Source: a virus. Taken from it: 43,403 bases of DNA. A program made the position numbers and the translations under genes. Under the pieces are notes generated by a model. That model saw nothing but the letters and a program-made list of their open reading frames with translations. It made no database searches and was not told the DNA's origin. Location: positions 1 through 43,403 of IMG/VR virus record IMGVR_UViG_3300021440_000049, one strand, 5' to 3'. Below are positions 17,367 through 24,187 of this stretch, piece by piece. Each line of letters starts with the position of its first letter. The first letter of the stretch is position 1.

Positions 17367-17518
17367 CCCAACGAGCCGACCCGAGCGGAGCGGCGCCTGC
17401 CCACACGTCGCGCGACGACGCGCAGGCAGCGTGGCTCGAAGTCGCCGTACGCGCTGCCGAGGCCGCGAAGCAGCGGGACGACGCGCAGGTGGCCCTGCTT
17501 CGCGAGGCGGTGCGGTGA
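17363..17518 (+). CDS. Small hydrophilic protein in the lysis cassette
   Basis: This is a 51-residue reading frame that starts with GTG inside the endolysin stop (GTGA) and ends in a GTGA overlap with the Rz gene. The sequence is charged and helical (DDAQAAWLEVAVRAAEAAKQRDDAQVAL), with no membrane segment or signal. Tight coupling on both sides is the main evidence that it is a gene. Function unknown. Confidence 0.5.
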   Translation: MTQRADPSGAAPAHTSRDDAQAAWLEVAVRAAEAAKQRDDAQVALLREAVR

Positions 17519-17871
17519 TCTACACGCACCTGGCCGCCGCCCTGGCCGCCGCCCTGGCCGCGTGGACCGTGCGGGCGTGGAAGGCCGACGCCGACGCCGC
17601 CGACATCGTGGCGGGGGTGCACGCCGCGGTCTTGGCGCAACAGGCCGCAGCGGACGCCGCAGCGAGTCAATTCGAGACCGACCGGGCGAAGCTGGCCGCC
17701 AGCCGCAAGGTCATCACCGTGGAGGTCGATCGTGTGGTCGAGCGTCCGATATACCGCGATGGCATGTGCCTTGACGACGCCGGCCTGCGCCTCGTTTCAG
17801 CCGCCGTCGCAGGCGCCCACGGTGCCAGCCAGCCTACGCGAGCCCTGCCCGCCGCTTCCGCCGCCGACTGA
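17515..17871 (+). CDS. Rz-like i-spanin
   Basis: The 118-residue protein starts with GTG. An N-terminal membrane helix (HLAAALAAALAAWTVRAW) is followed by a long alanine-rich helical periplasmic region (ADAAASQFETDRAKLAASRK), the layout of inner-membrane spanins. The Rz1-like gene starts inside it in another frame. Spanins join inner and outer membranes and disrupt the outer membrane at the end of lysis, which implies a Gram-negative host. Confidence 0.75.
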   Translation: MIYTHLAAALAAALAAWTVRAWKADADAADIVAGVHAAVLAQQAAADAAASQFETDRAKLAASRKVITVEVDRVVERPIYRDGMCLDDAGLRLVSAAVAGAHGASQPTRALPAASAAD

Positions 17872-17971
17872 CGGCCGCGGGGCGACGACGCTGCGCTGGA
17901 TGATCGACGCTGCGTTGCAGTACCGCGAGTGCGCGGACCGACACCGGGCTCTTGTGGAGGCGCTGAGATGA
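17732..17971 (+). CDS. Rz1-like o-spanin, nested in Rz
   Basis: The 79-residue frame begins inside Rz (140 bases of overlap) and continues past its stop. The GTG start has GGAGG 6 bases upstream. A short hydrophobic N-terminus with ACALTTPACAS gives a candidate lipidated cysteine near residue 18, then proline-rich sequence (VPASLREPCPPLPPP) and LRWMIDAALQYRECADRHRALVEALR, a characteristic Rz1-like ending. The lipobox is atypical because no leucine occupies position -3. Confidence 0.75.
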   Translation: MWSSVRYTAMACALTTPACASFQPPSQAPTVPASLREPCPPLPPPTDGRGATTLRWMIDAALQYRECADRHRALVEALR

Positions 17972-18108
17972 CGCTGCAGTGGGATGTCGCGCTACTGGTC
18001 GAAGCCTTTGATGTGACGCTGTCGCGGGGGGTTGCGTCGGCCGGGGCGTTCATCGCCGGCCTCGTGCTCGGCGTGCTGCTGGGCGTATTGGCCGCGGTGT
18101 CGAAATGA
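17968..18108 (+). CDS. Small single-pass membrane protein
   Basis: This 46-residue protein overlaps Rz1 and the next gene by ATGA. The second half is a strong membrane helix (AGAFIAGLVLGVLLGVLAAV) ending in SK. It could be a lysis accessory or a superinfection-related membrane peptide; there is no motif to decide. Confidence 0.55.
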   Translation: MTLQWDVALLVEAFDVTLSRGVASAGAFIAGLVLGVLLGVLAAVSK

Positions 18109-18413
18109 TCCGCCACGACCACGTCACCAGCGCGCTGCGCTTCTACGCCAGCGACGAACCCGGCCCGTTTGAACCCTACGCGGCAATCTGCACACTACTG
18201 TGGGAGACCGACAAAGTGGTGTGGATCGTCGGCATGCACGGGTCGCTCTCGCGGGGCATGCTGCGGCAGTTGGTGCAGTTCCTGCACGGCGCTGGCGTCA
18301 CGCTCGCCAAGGCCCACCGCCACCCCGCGCACCGGCTGCCGTTCGGGCAGGACGTAGGCGACCACGTTGAACTGGACGTGGCGACGATGGCCGCCCGAAC
18401 GGGGCTCGCATGA
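18105..18413 (+). CDS. Conserved phage protein of unknown function
   Basis: The protein has 102 residues. It is mixed alpha/beta, with VTSALRFYASDEPGPF, a hydrophobic strand VVWIVGMHGSLSRGMLRQLVQFLHGAG and a histidine-rich AKAHRHPAHRLPFG. The middle strand-helix pattern is faintly reminiscent of a GNAT acetyltransferase, but the diagnostic acyl-CoA motif is absent. Overlaps on both sides place it in the same transcript as the lysis genes. Confidence 0.55.
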   Translation: MIRHDHVTSALRFYASDEPGPFEPYAAICTLLWETDKVVWIVGMHGSLSRGMLRQLVQFLHGAGVTLAKAHRHPAHRLPFGQDVGDHVELDVATMAARTGLA

Positions 18414-18778
18414 ACCGCCCGACACGCGCCCACGCTCGCGAGTTCGGCCGCTACCTGCGTCAGTGGCAGGGGTTGTTGAACCTGCACGACTGGCGCATCG
18501 CCCCGAGGCGCGGGAGGGCCAAAGGCGTCATGGCGGAAGTCACGCGCGAACTCGAGCACCGGCTCGCCGGCTATCGACTCGGCGATACGTTCGGCGGAAC
18601 GCCGATCACGCCGCACTCGCTCGAAGCGACCGCCTTGCACGAGATGCTGCACGTGCTGCTGCATGAACTTGTCGAGATGGCGCGTGCCCCAGGGACGACG
18701 CCCGACTTGCTCATGTCCGCCGAGCACCGCGTCATCAACGTACTCGAAAAACTGCTGATGCCGCCGGAGATCGAATGA
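18410..18778 (+). CDS. Putative small zinc metallopeptidase (HExxH)
   Basis: The 122-residue protein has HEMLH (the HExxH zinc-binding signature) within TALHEMLHVLLHELVEMA near residues 77-94, preceded by LHDWRIAPRR, which resembles the N-terminal strand of SprT-like or minigluzincin peptidases. A third metal ligand is not certain; a downstream EHRVINVLEKLL could supply one. The substrate is unknown. It is coupled by ATGA to both neighbours. Confidence 0.6.
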   Translation: MNRPTRAHAREFGRYLRQWQGLLNLHDWRIAPRRGRAKGVMAEVTRELEHRLAGYRLGDTFGGTPITPHSLEATALHEMLHVLLHELVEMARAPGTTPDLLMSAEHRVINVLEKLLMPPEIE

Positions 18779-20007
18779 CCCCCCTCTACCGCGTCGACGA
18801 GGGGTTGTTCCCCTACGCCACCGCCAGCCAACGGGCGAAGTTGGAGGCCGTCAACGAGCACCGGAGCATGCGTGCGGCGGCCCGCGCGCTCGGCATCCAG
18901 TACAACGCCGTCGCGGAGACAGTGGCCGCGGTGAGGAAAAAGGCCGCGCTGCAGGGGTACTCGCCCGAGCACGACATGACGCGCACGGTGCCTGAGCCGT
19001 TCGTGCTGAAGGGCGTCAGCACCTACTACAACAAGGACGGCAAGGCGTCGGGCCAGTGGGTCAAGTCGCAACTGGCGCAAGAGCAGTACAACGCAATGGT
19101 GAAGGCGGCCATCGGCGAGTTCCTTGCCGACGTGCCGCAACTGCCGGTGGCGCCCGCCCCGCTCGACTTCCAAGGCGACATCATCCCGTGGATTCAGATC
19201 GGCGACGCGCACCTCGGCATGCTGGCGCACGCGGCCGAGGCGGGGGAGAACTTCGACCTGAAGATCGCCGAGACCGAGCTGTGCGGCGCCATCGCGCTGC
19301 TGATCGACGAGATGCCGAACTGCGAGCGCATCGTGGTCAACGACCTCGGCGACTTCACGCACTACGACAACATGGCGGCCGTCACCGCGGCCAGCGGCCA
19401 CCCGCTCGACGCCGACGGCCGCATCTCGAAGATGCTGCGCGTCTACAGCCGCACGATGCGATTCATCGTCGAGCGCTGCCTGACGAAGTGCAAGCACTTG
19501 GACGTCATCGTCAACCAGGGCAACCACTCGCGGGTCAACGACCTGTGGATGCGCGAGTTGCTGACCGTGGCGTACGGGCACACCGGCCGCGTCCACGTGC
19601 TCGATAACGACAACGTGTTCATCGGTTACCGCATGGGCGCCACGCTGGTGATGGTGCACCACTCGGACAAGTGCCCGCCGGCCCGCCTGGTCGGCGTGAT
19701 GACCAGCGACTTCCGCAAGGACTTCGGCGAGACGGAGTTCCACTACATCGACACGGGGCACGTGCACCACCACTTCGCGTCGAAGGAACATCCCAGCGTG
19801 GTGATCGAGTCGTGGAACCACCTGGCGTCCAACGACAAGTGGGCGCACGAGGCCGGCTACCGCTCGCGCAAGGCGATCACGGTTGTCCTGCGCAGCCGCA
19901 CCTACGGGGATGTGGGGCGGCGCGTGCTGCCGATCGAAGAGGTGAGAGCGCGGCTGGCCCGAGCGGATCAGGCGCAGCCGGCAAAGAAGACGGCCTACGC
20001 CGTCTAG
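18775..20007 (+). CDS. HTH and calcineurin-like metallophosphoesterase
   Basis: This is a 410-residue protein. Residues of about 15-60 form a helix-turn-helix region (MRAAARALGIQYNAVAETVAAV). Metallophosphoesterase motifs follow: IQIGDAHLG, VVNDLGDFTHYDN, VIVNQGNHSRVND and YIDTGHVHHHF, the ordered D-x-H, GD, GNH and GHxH sites that bind two metal ions. Phosphodiesterase or DNA phosphatase activity is inferred from the family. The pairing of an N-terminal HTH with this fold occurs in other phages. The stop overlaps the opposing gene's stop by 3 bases (CTAG). Confidence 0.8.
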   Translation: MTPLYRVDEGLFPYATASQRAKLEAVNEHRSMRAAARALGIQYNAVAETVAAVRKKAALQGYSPEHDMTRTVPEPFVLKGVSTYYNKDGKASGQWVKSQLAQEQYNAMVKAAIGEFLADVPQLPVAPAPLDFQGDIIPWIQIGDAHLGMLAHAAEAGENFDLKIAETELCGAIALLIDEMPNCERIVVNDLGDFTHYDNMAAVTAASGHPLDADGRISKMLRVYSRTMRFIVERCLTKCKHLDVIVNQGNHSRVNDLWMRELLTVAYGHTGRVHVLDNDNVFIGYRMGATLVMVHHSDKCPPARLVGVMTSDFRKDFGETEFHYIDTGHVHHHFASKEHPSVVIESWNHLASNDKWAHEAGYRSRKAITVVLRSRTYGDVGRRVLPIEEVRARLARADQAQPAKKTAYAV

Positions 20008-20270
20008 GGCGCCATCGCGATGACCTTGGCGCACTCCACGAGGTCGGCCTTGCGGCTGTCGCTCAAGTCGTTGTAGATGCCAAGCAGGGTCGAGGCGGAA
20101 GGGGCCGGGCCCTCTCCCTCGCGCAGCCATTGGAACGTCTCGGGCGGCAGTTGCGATGGGTGTACCCCGCCTAGCGCTGCGTCAAGTTCTCGGGCGTCAT
20201 CGAAGGTGGCGTCAGGTCCGAGCAGAAGGTGCAGGATCTCGCGCAGTCGATCCTCAGTCGTGATAGTCAT
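20004..20270 (-). CDS. Small acidic protein of unknown function
   Basis: This 88-residue protein on the minus strand converges with the phosphoesterase gene; the two stop codons share bases. It is helical and acidic (TTEDRLREILHLLLGPDATFDDARELDAALGG, then STLLGIYNDLSDSRKADLVECAKVIA). There is no recognisable domain. A 35-residue frame overlaps its start by 17 bases, which suggests a two-gene transcript. Confidence 0.55.
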   Translation of the reverse strand: MTITTEDRLREILHLLLGPDATFDDARELDAALGGVHPSQLPPETFQWLREGEGPAPSASTLLGIYNDLSDSRKADLVECAKVIAMAP

Positions 20271-20361
20271 TTGAAGGCGGCGGCCAGAAGTTGAGGGGGT
20301 CGAGGTTCGACGACGCGGGCCAGCCCGGCGGGCGGCCCGCCAATAGAAGTGCGGTAGACAT
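20254..20361 (-). CDS. Possible 35-residue protein
   Basis: The frame opens with ATG preceded by GAGG and reads STALLLAGRPPGWP at the start and LNFWPPPSNDYHD at the end. It overlaps the 88-residue gene by 17 bases. Support is the Shine-Dalgarno, the compact arrangement and the protein-like composition. It is too short for family recognition. Confidence 0.35.
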   Translation of the reverse strand: MSTALLLAGRPPGWPASSNLDPLNFWPPPSNDYHD

Positions 20362-20644
20362 GATCCTCGGCAATTTAGGGTGTTGGGGGGGGTGCCATTG
20401 TAAGCGCGTCGTCAGGTAGCGGGCCGGCGTAGCTTTCGGCGTAACTTCACCTGCGGAGAATTTATGACGCCCCGTAGGAGTGCTCTGGTGCCAGCATCAA
20501 TCAACCACCTATGGAGAATGGTCAATTTGCTATTTTCACCTATGAAATTAACTTCGTTTTAACGTAGTGCATCGCAACGCCACTTGCCGGCACTTGCGGC
20601 CCTGGCGTAGATTTCGGCGTAACCCTCCACTGCGCCACAACGAA
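20362..20644. promoter_or_regulatory. Integrase upstream region, candidate attP
   Basis: This noncoding stretch of 283 bp is more AT-rich than its surroundings. It holds two near-identical 20-bp direct repeats, GGCGTAGCTTTCGGCGTAAC at 20426-20445 and GGCGTAGATTTCGGCGTAAC at 20604-20623. It also has two CACCTATG copies, a short tandem of CACTTGCCGG/CACTTGCGGC at 20581-20600, and a CGTTTTAACG palindrome at 20555-20564. Repeats of this kind beside an integrase gene suit arm-type integrase sites. I cannot identify the core crossover site without the host sequence. Confidence 0.5.
20555..20564. promoter_or_regulatory. CGTTTTAACG palindrome before the integrase
   Basis: One of seven CGTTWWAACG sites, 81-90 bases before the preferred integrase start. 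The extended match is TTCGTTTTAACGTAGT, less symmetrical than the sites at 37047 and 42745. Likely operator for integrase expression. Confidence 0.5.
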
Positions 20645-21880
20645 ATGCTCGCCTTCGACGCTCGCACCGCCAAATTACTGGCCCCCGGCGACCACTTGGT
20701 TTTCCCCGACGCGCCCGGCCTGCGGCTGGTGGCGACGGCGTCGAGGCGGGCGTGGGTGTACCGCTTCAAGTCCCCGCTGGACGGCCGCATGCGGCAGACG
20801 AAGATCGGCGAGTGGCCTGCCATGCCGCCGGCCGGGGCGCTGGCCGCGTGGGAGCGCGTCAGGGCCTCGCGGGCTACCGGCGTCGACCCAGCGGCCGAGA
20901 AGCGTGCCACGCGGGCGGCAAGGGCCGCGGCGGCCATGTCCGAGGTAATGACGGTGCGCCGGGTGTGCGACGACTACCTGGCGGGGCTGCACGCCGCGGT
21001 GGCCCCGACGACCTACCGCGACATCGAGCGCCTGTTCGGCGCCGAACTGGGCGACTTGGCGGACGCCCCCGCCGCGGCAGTCACGCGTGCCGCTGCGTTC
21101 GACCTTCTGAGCCCGATGCGCGACCGCCCCGTGATGGCGCAGCGGCTGCGGCAAACGCTCGGGGCGGCATGGGATCGAGCGCTCGACGCCGGCCGGCTGC
21201 CGCCCGAGACGCCGAACTGGTGGCGCCTGGTGCTGCGCGGCAAGCTGGCGAGCAAGGGCCGGCGCGTCAAGGGCAAGCACGCGGGCGAGGTGAAGCGGGT
21301 TCTGTCGGACGACGAGGTCGGCGCCCTGCTGCGCGAGATGCCCGTTCGAGGCCTCAGCCGCGACATGCAGGACATCCTGACGCTCTACCTGTGGACGTGC
21401 TGCCGGGGCGCCGAGATCGTCGCGATGGAACGTGGCGAGGTAACGCGCGAGCCCGACGCCCTGTGGTGGACGGTGCCGAAGGGCAAGCTCAAGATGCGGC
21501 GCAACCCGCTGGTGACGGACCTGCGCGTGCCGCTGGTCGGGCGCGCGGCGGCGGTCGTCCTGCGCCGGCTCGAAGAAGCGCGCGGCAAGACGTGGGTGTT
21601 TCCGAGCGTCGGGCGAGCCGGCCACATTGGGCAGGTCGCCGTGAGCGTCGCCGTCGCGCGGGCGGAGCGCCTCGGGGTGGCGCACTGGGCGCCCCACGAC
21701 CTGCGCAGGACGGGCCGAACGATGCTGGCGGGGCTCGGGTGCCCGGCCGAGGTCGCCGAGGCGATCCTGGGCCATCTACAGCCCGGCGTGCAGGCTGTCT
21801 ACAACCGCCACGGGTACGACACCGAGCGGCACGTGTGGCTTACTCGGTTGGCGGATCACTTGGAGTCGTTGGGAGCATAG
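20645..21880 (+). CDS. int: Tyrosine recombinase (phage integrase)
   Basis: The 411-residue protein has an N-terminal arm-binding domain of the P4-integrase type (FDARTAKLLAPGDHLVFPDAPGLRL, then KSPLDGRMRQTKIGEWP), a SAM-like core-binding domain near 105-200 and a C-terminal catalytic domain. Catalytic residues are visible: Arg254 in TCCRGAEIV, the HxxR motif His351-Arg354 in PHDLRRT, a GH pair in ILGHLQPG and the tyrosine in AVYNRHGY. The ATG at 20645 matches the usual family start better than 20567, which would add a basic, atypical extension. No Shine-Dalgarno is evident. Confidence 0.93.
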   Translation: MLAFDARTAKLLAPGDHLVFPDAPGLRLVATASRRAWVYRFKSPLDGRMRQTKIGEWPAMPPAGALAAWERVRASRATGVDPAAEKRATRAARAAAAMSEVMTVRRVCDDYLAGLHAAVAPTTYRDIERLFGAELGDLADAPAAAVTRAAAFDLLSPMRDRPVMAQRLRQTLGAAWDRALDAGRLPPETPNWWRLVLRGKLASKGRRVKGKHAGEVKRVLSDDEVGALLREMPVRGLSRDMQDILTLYLWTCCRGAEIVAMERGEVTREPDALWWTVPKGKLKMRRNPLVTDLRVPLVGRAAAVVLRRLEEARGKTWVFPSVGRAGHIGQVAVSVAVARAERLGVAHWAPHDLRRTGRTMLAGLGCPAEVAEAILGHLQPGVQAVYNRHGYDTERHVWLTRLADHLESLGA

Positions 21881-21981
21881 CTTTCTTTTTGATGACCGGC
21901 CGCCAAAGCGATGCGGGAAGGGCCGGGGCGACGACGGCGCCGCTCGTGCGGGCCCCCGTCGACACCGTCTTGGTTTTGTCG

Positions 21982-22179
21982 TCAGTCTGGATTCATCTCG
22001 GCCTGTTTGTCCGTGCGGCGGCGCCGCAGCATCGCCTTGGCGACACGCGTGGCCGTGTCGAACGCCGCGCACGCGCGCACGAACACGGTCGGGTCGAGCG
22101 GGTCGATCTCCAACGCCGGGGGCGGGGGCTGCGGCACTACCGCGTAGTGCGCCGGCTGGGTGTCGTGGGCGTCGTTCAT
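21982..22179 (-). CDS. Small protein downstream of the excisionase-like gene
   Basis: This 65-residue protein starts with ATG overlapping the stop of the AlpA-like gene (ATGA). It is proline-rich at the N-terminus (HYAVVPQPPPPALEIDPLDP), then helical (VFVRACAAFDTATRVAKAMLRRRR). Function unknown. It is the last gene of the minus-strand control operon, facing the integrase. Confidence 0.55.
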   Translation of the reverse strand: MNDAHDTQPAHYAVVPQPPPPALEIDPLDPTVFVRACAAFDTATRVAKAMLRRRRTDKQAEMNPD

Positions 22180-22400
22180 GCTGACTTGCGCCGCGACGAC
22201 GTGTTCGGCGGCGGCGGAAGATCGCTCTCGGGCAGGTGCTGCGCCCACTCGACGAGGTCGCTGCGTAGCCACGCCACGCGGGCGTCACTGACCTTGCGCG
22301 GCCGGGGAAAGCGCCCGAGGCGTACGAGCTTTTCAAGCGTCGACACGCTCAGGGAGACGGCTTCGGCCGCAGATTGCTTGTCGTAGAAAATCGGGTCCAC
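22176..22400 (-). CDS. AlpA/excisionase-like HTH protein
   Basis: This 74-residue protein has an N-terminal winged-helix pattern of the AlpA/Xis type: YDKQSAAEAVSLSVSTLEKLVRLGRFPRPRKVSDARVAWLRSDL, with the helix-turn-helix followed by the typical RFPRPRKV turn and a tryptophan. Such proteins bend att DNA to direct excision or regulate transcription. The location close to the integrase fits an excision role. The start is GTG. The C-terminus is disordered and proline/serine-rich. Confidence 0.75.
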   Translation of the reverse strand: MDPIFYDKQSAAEAVSLSVSTLEKLVRLGRFPRPRKVSDARVAWLRSDLVEWAQHLPESDLPPPPNTSSRRKSA

Positions 22401-22403
22401 GGG

Positions 22404-22676
22404 TCAGTCGTGCCTTGGCGGGTCGTCGTCCTTGCCGGTGCCTACCAGCAGGTCGGGCAGGGTCAGCGGCGGCGAGTGAATCTTGCGGGACAGCCGGCGC
22501 GACTCGGCGCAGATCGACAACGCCAGGCGCACGCGCGGGTTCGGGTGTTTCTCGGCGGCGAGTTGGTAGAGGTAGATCGTCGTCGTGCCGCACGCAGCCG
22601 CGACGGCCTCACGTTGGTCTTTGGTCAACGCCCTCAGAAATTGGAGAAGTGGCGTTGGTGTGTGGGAAGGCGGCAT
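22404..22676 (-). CDS. Cro/YdaS-like transcriptional regulator
   Basis: The preferred form has 90 residues from the ATG at 22676; an in-frame ATG at 22751 would add 25 proline- and arginine-rich residues but lies within a putative operator. The core LLQFLRALTKDQREAVAAACGTTTIYLYQLAAEK matches phage Cro-like HTH proteins, with GTTTIYLYQL as the recognition-helix region, followed by RVRLALSICAESRRLSRK. A lysis-lysogeny control role is inferred from the position beside the integrase and excisionase and from operator-like repeats upstream. Confidence 0.65.
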   Translation of the reverse strand: MPPSHTPTPLLQFLRALTKDQREAVAAACGTTTIYLYQLAAEKHPNPRVRLALSICAESRRLSRKIHSPPLTLPDLLVGTGKDDDPPRHD

Positions 22677-22742
22677 TGGCGCGGGTGTAGTCGGCGGACG
22701 CCGGATACTAACGGGCCTGAGCGACGGACGGGTGTGGTGAGC

Positions 22743-22813
22743 AAGTTGCATAAATTACCTTGTTCGTCAAAACGCAGGGCAACTTTGCGCCTAAACGCAC
22801 AAGCATGCAACTT
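22743..22813. promoter_or_regulatory. Cluster of AAGTTGC/GCAACTT sites
   Basis: Three related sites lie in 71 bp: AAGTTGCAT at 22743-22751, GCAACTTTGC at 22779-22788 and ATGCAACTT at 22805-22813. The outer two are exact inverted copies of nine bases. They stand upstream of the Cro-like gene in the largest gap of the minus operon (22752-22888). The layout resembles a multi-site phage operator; which protein binds is unknown, the Cro-like product being the obvious candidate. Confidence 0.45.
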
Positions 22814-22888
22814 ATATTTTGGGGGGAAGGGTTTCCCCTAGGATTCCCCCTAGTCGTGGGGGAGGGGGGCACGTCGGCCCATCCGGCA

Positions 22889-23188
22889 TCAGTCTCCCCA
22901 TTTGGCGGGGTCGCTTCCGACGTAGTGGTACACGCCTACCTCGGAGTCGATCGCGCCGTACTCCGCCAGCAGGTCGCGCCGCGGGTTGACCGGCCTGGAG
23001 GGCATCAGGTAGTAGGCCCTACGGGTCACCATCTCTGCGTCGACGGCAGACCCCGGCGGACCGACGATGTGACCGCAGTCGGCCCGCCGGGCGACGTGAC
23101 GGCGGTGCAGTGCTTCGACGGTGTGGCGCTGGCCGTCCAGCGGCCCCCCGATGAAGAAGGCGAACTTGGGCCGGGAAAGATTGCTCAT
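22889..23188 (-). CDS. Conserved phage protein (GGPLDG motif)
   Basis: The 99-residue protein begins SRPKFAFFIGGPLDGQRHTVEAL and continues with AYYLMPSRPV and a C-terminal VGVYHYVGSDPAKW. This GGPxDG type is a widespread small phage protein of unknown function. The ATG at 23188 is chosen over the ATG at 23194 because AAGG lies 8 bases upstream of the former and overlaps the spacing of the latter. A 55-bp gap separates it from the upstream gene. Confidence 0.65.
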   Translation of the reverse strand: MSNLSRPKFAFFIGGPLDGQRHTVEALHRRHVARRADCGHIVGPPGSAVDAEMVTRRAYYLMPSRPVNPRRDLLAEYGAIDSEVGVYHYVGSDPAKWGD

Positions 23189-23243
23189 TCGCATGTCCTT
23201 GTTGAATAAGTGGCCGCTACTCTCCCGGCCCGGTCGGTCGTCG

Positions 23244-23603
23244 TCAATGTCGAGAATACGCCCACGTGACCACGTCGGGCGCGAGGCGGATCGCGTTGCG
23301 CGGTGGCAGGGCGGCCAGCCACGTCGCGACGAATCGCGCCGGGCCGTTGGCGCGAGCGCCGGGCACCAACGCATAGCGACCTTCCACGTAGGCGCGGCCC
23401 TTCTGCGTGAGCACCCATAGGTGGACGCGCATGCCGGTGCCCTTGCCCTTGGGCTCGCGGCCCGCCTGTCGGATCAACCCGAGTTCTTGAGCCCGGCCGA
23501 GCGCCGACGGCCGGCCCGAGTCGAGCACGTCGAACTTCGAACTTGGCAGCGGCCCGCCGCCCTGCGCGTACAGTTCGCCCACGATTGCGCGCCACCCGCT
23601 CAT
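23244..23603 (-). CDS. Winged-helix-like small protein
   Basis: This 119-residue protein contains FDVLDSGRPSALGRAQELGLIRQAGREPKGKG then VHLWVLTQKGRAYVEGRYALVP, which reads as a helix-helix-wing arrangement (ALGRAQELGLI helix, strand-turn-strand wing). DNA-binding is a reasonable inference; the target is unknown. The ATG overlaps the upstream stop (ATGA). Confidence 0.55.
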   Translation of the reverse strand: MSGWRAIVGELYAQGGGPLPSSKFDVLDSGRPSALGRAQELGLIRQAGREPKGKGTGMRVHLWVLTQKGRAYVEGRYALVPGARANGPARFVATWLAALPPRNAIRLAPDVVTWAYSRH

Positions 23604-24187
23604 GTGAGACCTCGGCCGAGCGTCCCGACGCGACGGTGCGCGTTGTTGCCCGCCAGCGCGAACACGCTGCCGACGAGGCCTCGCGTGCGGGCGCGATACC
23701 GCCGGTTGTACTCGGCGTCGCTCAGGCGACCGGGGGGCTTCACGTCGGGGCCTTTGCCGAGCGCGTAGACGGGGCGCGGGTAGAGCCGGCCGCCGTCGCT
23801 GTCGCGGCGGTACTCGGCGATGCGTAGGCCCTTGCCGTGGAGGTTCGACACGACCGCCCGCGCGTGGCTGACCGTGATGCCAAGTTCTTCAGCGACCTCC
23901 CGAGCGGTGAGACGCCCGTGTTCGGCGACGAGGGCCAATGTGCGGGCCTTGAGGGTCATGGTGTGAGCGGCCCGTGACGGCGCGGCATGGTCGGGGGCGG
24001 CGAGGGCTGGCGCGCGGTCTGCGAGGGGTTGTCGATACTCGAACCCGCCATCGGTGCCGGCGTAACCGCTGGCGTCACCCCACCAGTTCAAGTCGTTGTT
24101 CCAACGGCGCTCGACGTAGCGCAAGAACGCCCATCGGCCGCCGAGCATCTTGACGGGTCGCCACGAGAACCAAGGCGCCCAAGTCAT
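23600..24187 (-). CDS. Winged HTH protein
   Basis: The 195-residue protein starts at the ATG overlapping the upstream PP-loop gene's stop. The N-terminus is aromatic-rich (WAPWFSWRPVKMLGGRWAF, RRWNNDLNWW). The centre has a clear winged HTH: LALVAEHGRLTAREVAEELGITVSHARAVVSNLHGKGLRIAEYRR. The C-terminus RLSDAEYNRRYRARTRG is basic. It is probably a sequence-specific DNA-binding protein of the early operon. Confidence 0.65.
   Translation of the reverse strand: MTWAPWFSWRPVKMLGGRWAFLRYVERRWNNDLNWWGDASGYAGTDGGFEYRQPLADRAPALAAPDHAAPSRAAHTMTLKARTLALVAEHGRLTAREVAEELGITVSHARAVVSNLHGKGLRIAEYRRDSDGGRLYPRPVYALGKGPDVKPPGRLSDAEYNRRYRARTRGLVGSVFALAGNNAHRRVGTLGRGLT

Noticed and set aside
21880-21910. Intrinsic terminator after the integrase, from the CTTTCTTTTT run
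   Set aside because: There is a T-rich run but no stem immediately upstream of it.
21840-21981. A 42-codon minus-strand GTG frame between the integrase and the 65-residue gene
   Set aside because: It overlaps the integrase end by about 40 bases and has no Shine-Dalgarno or recognisable content.
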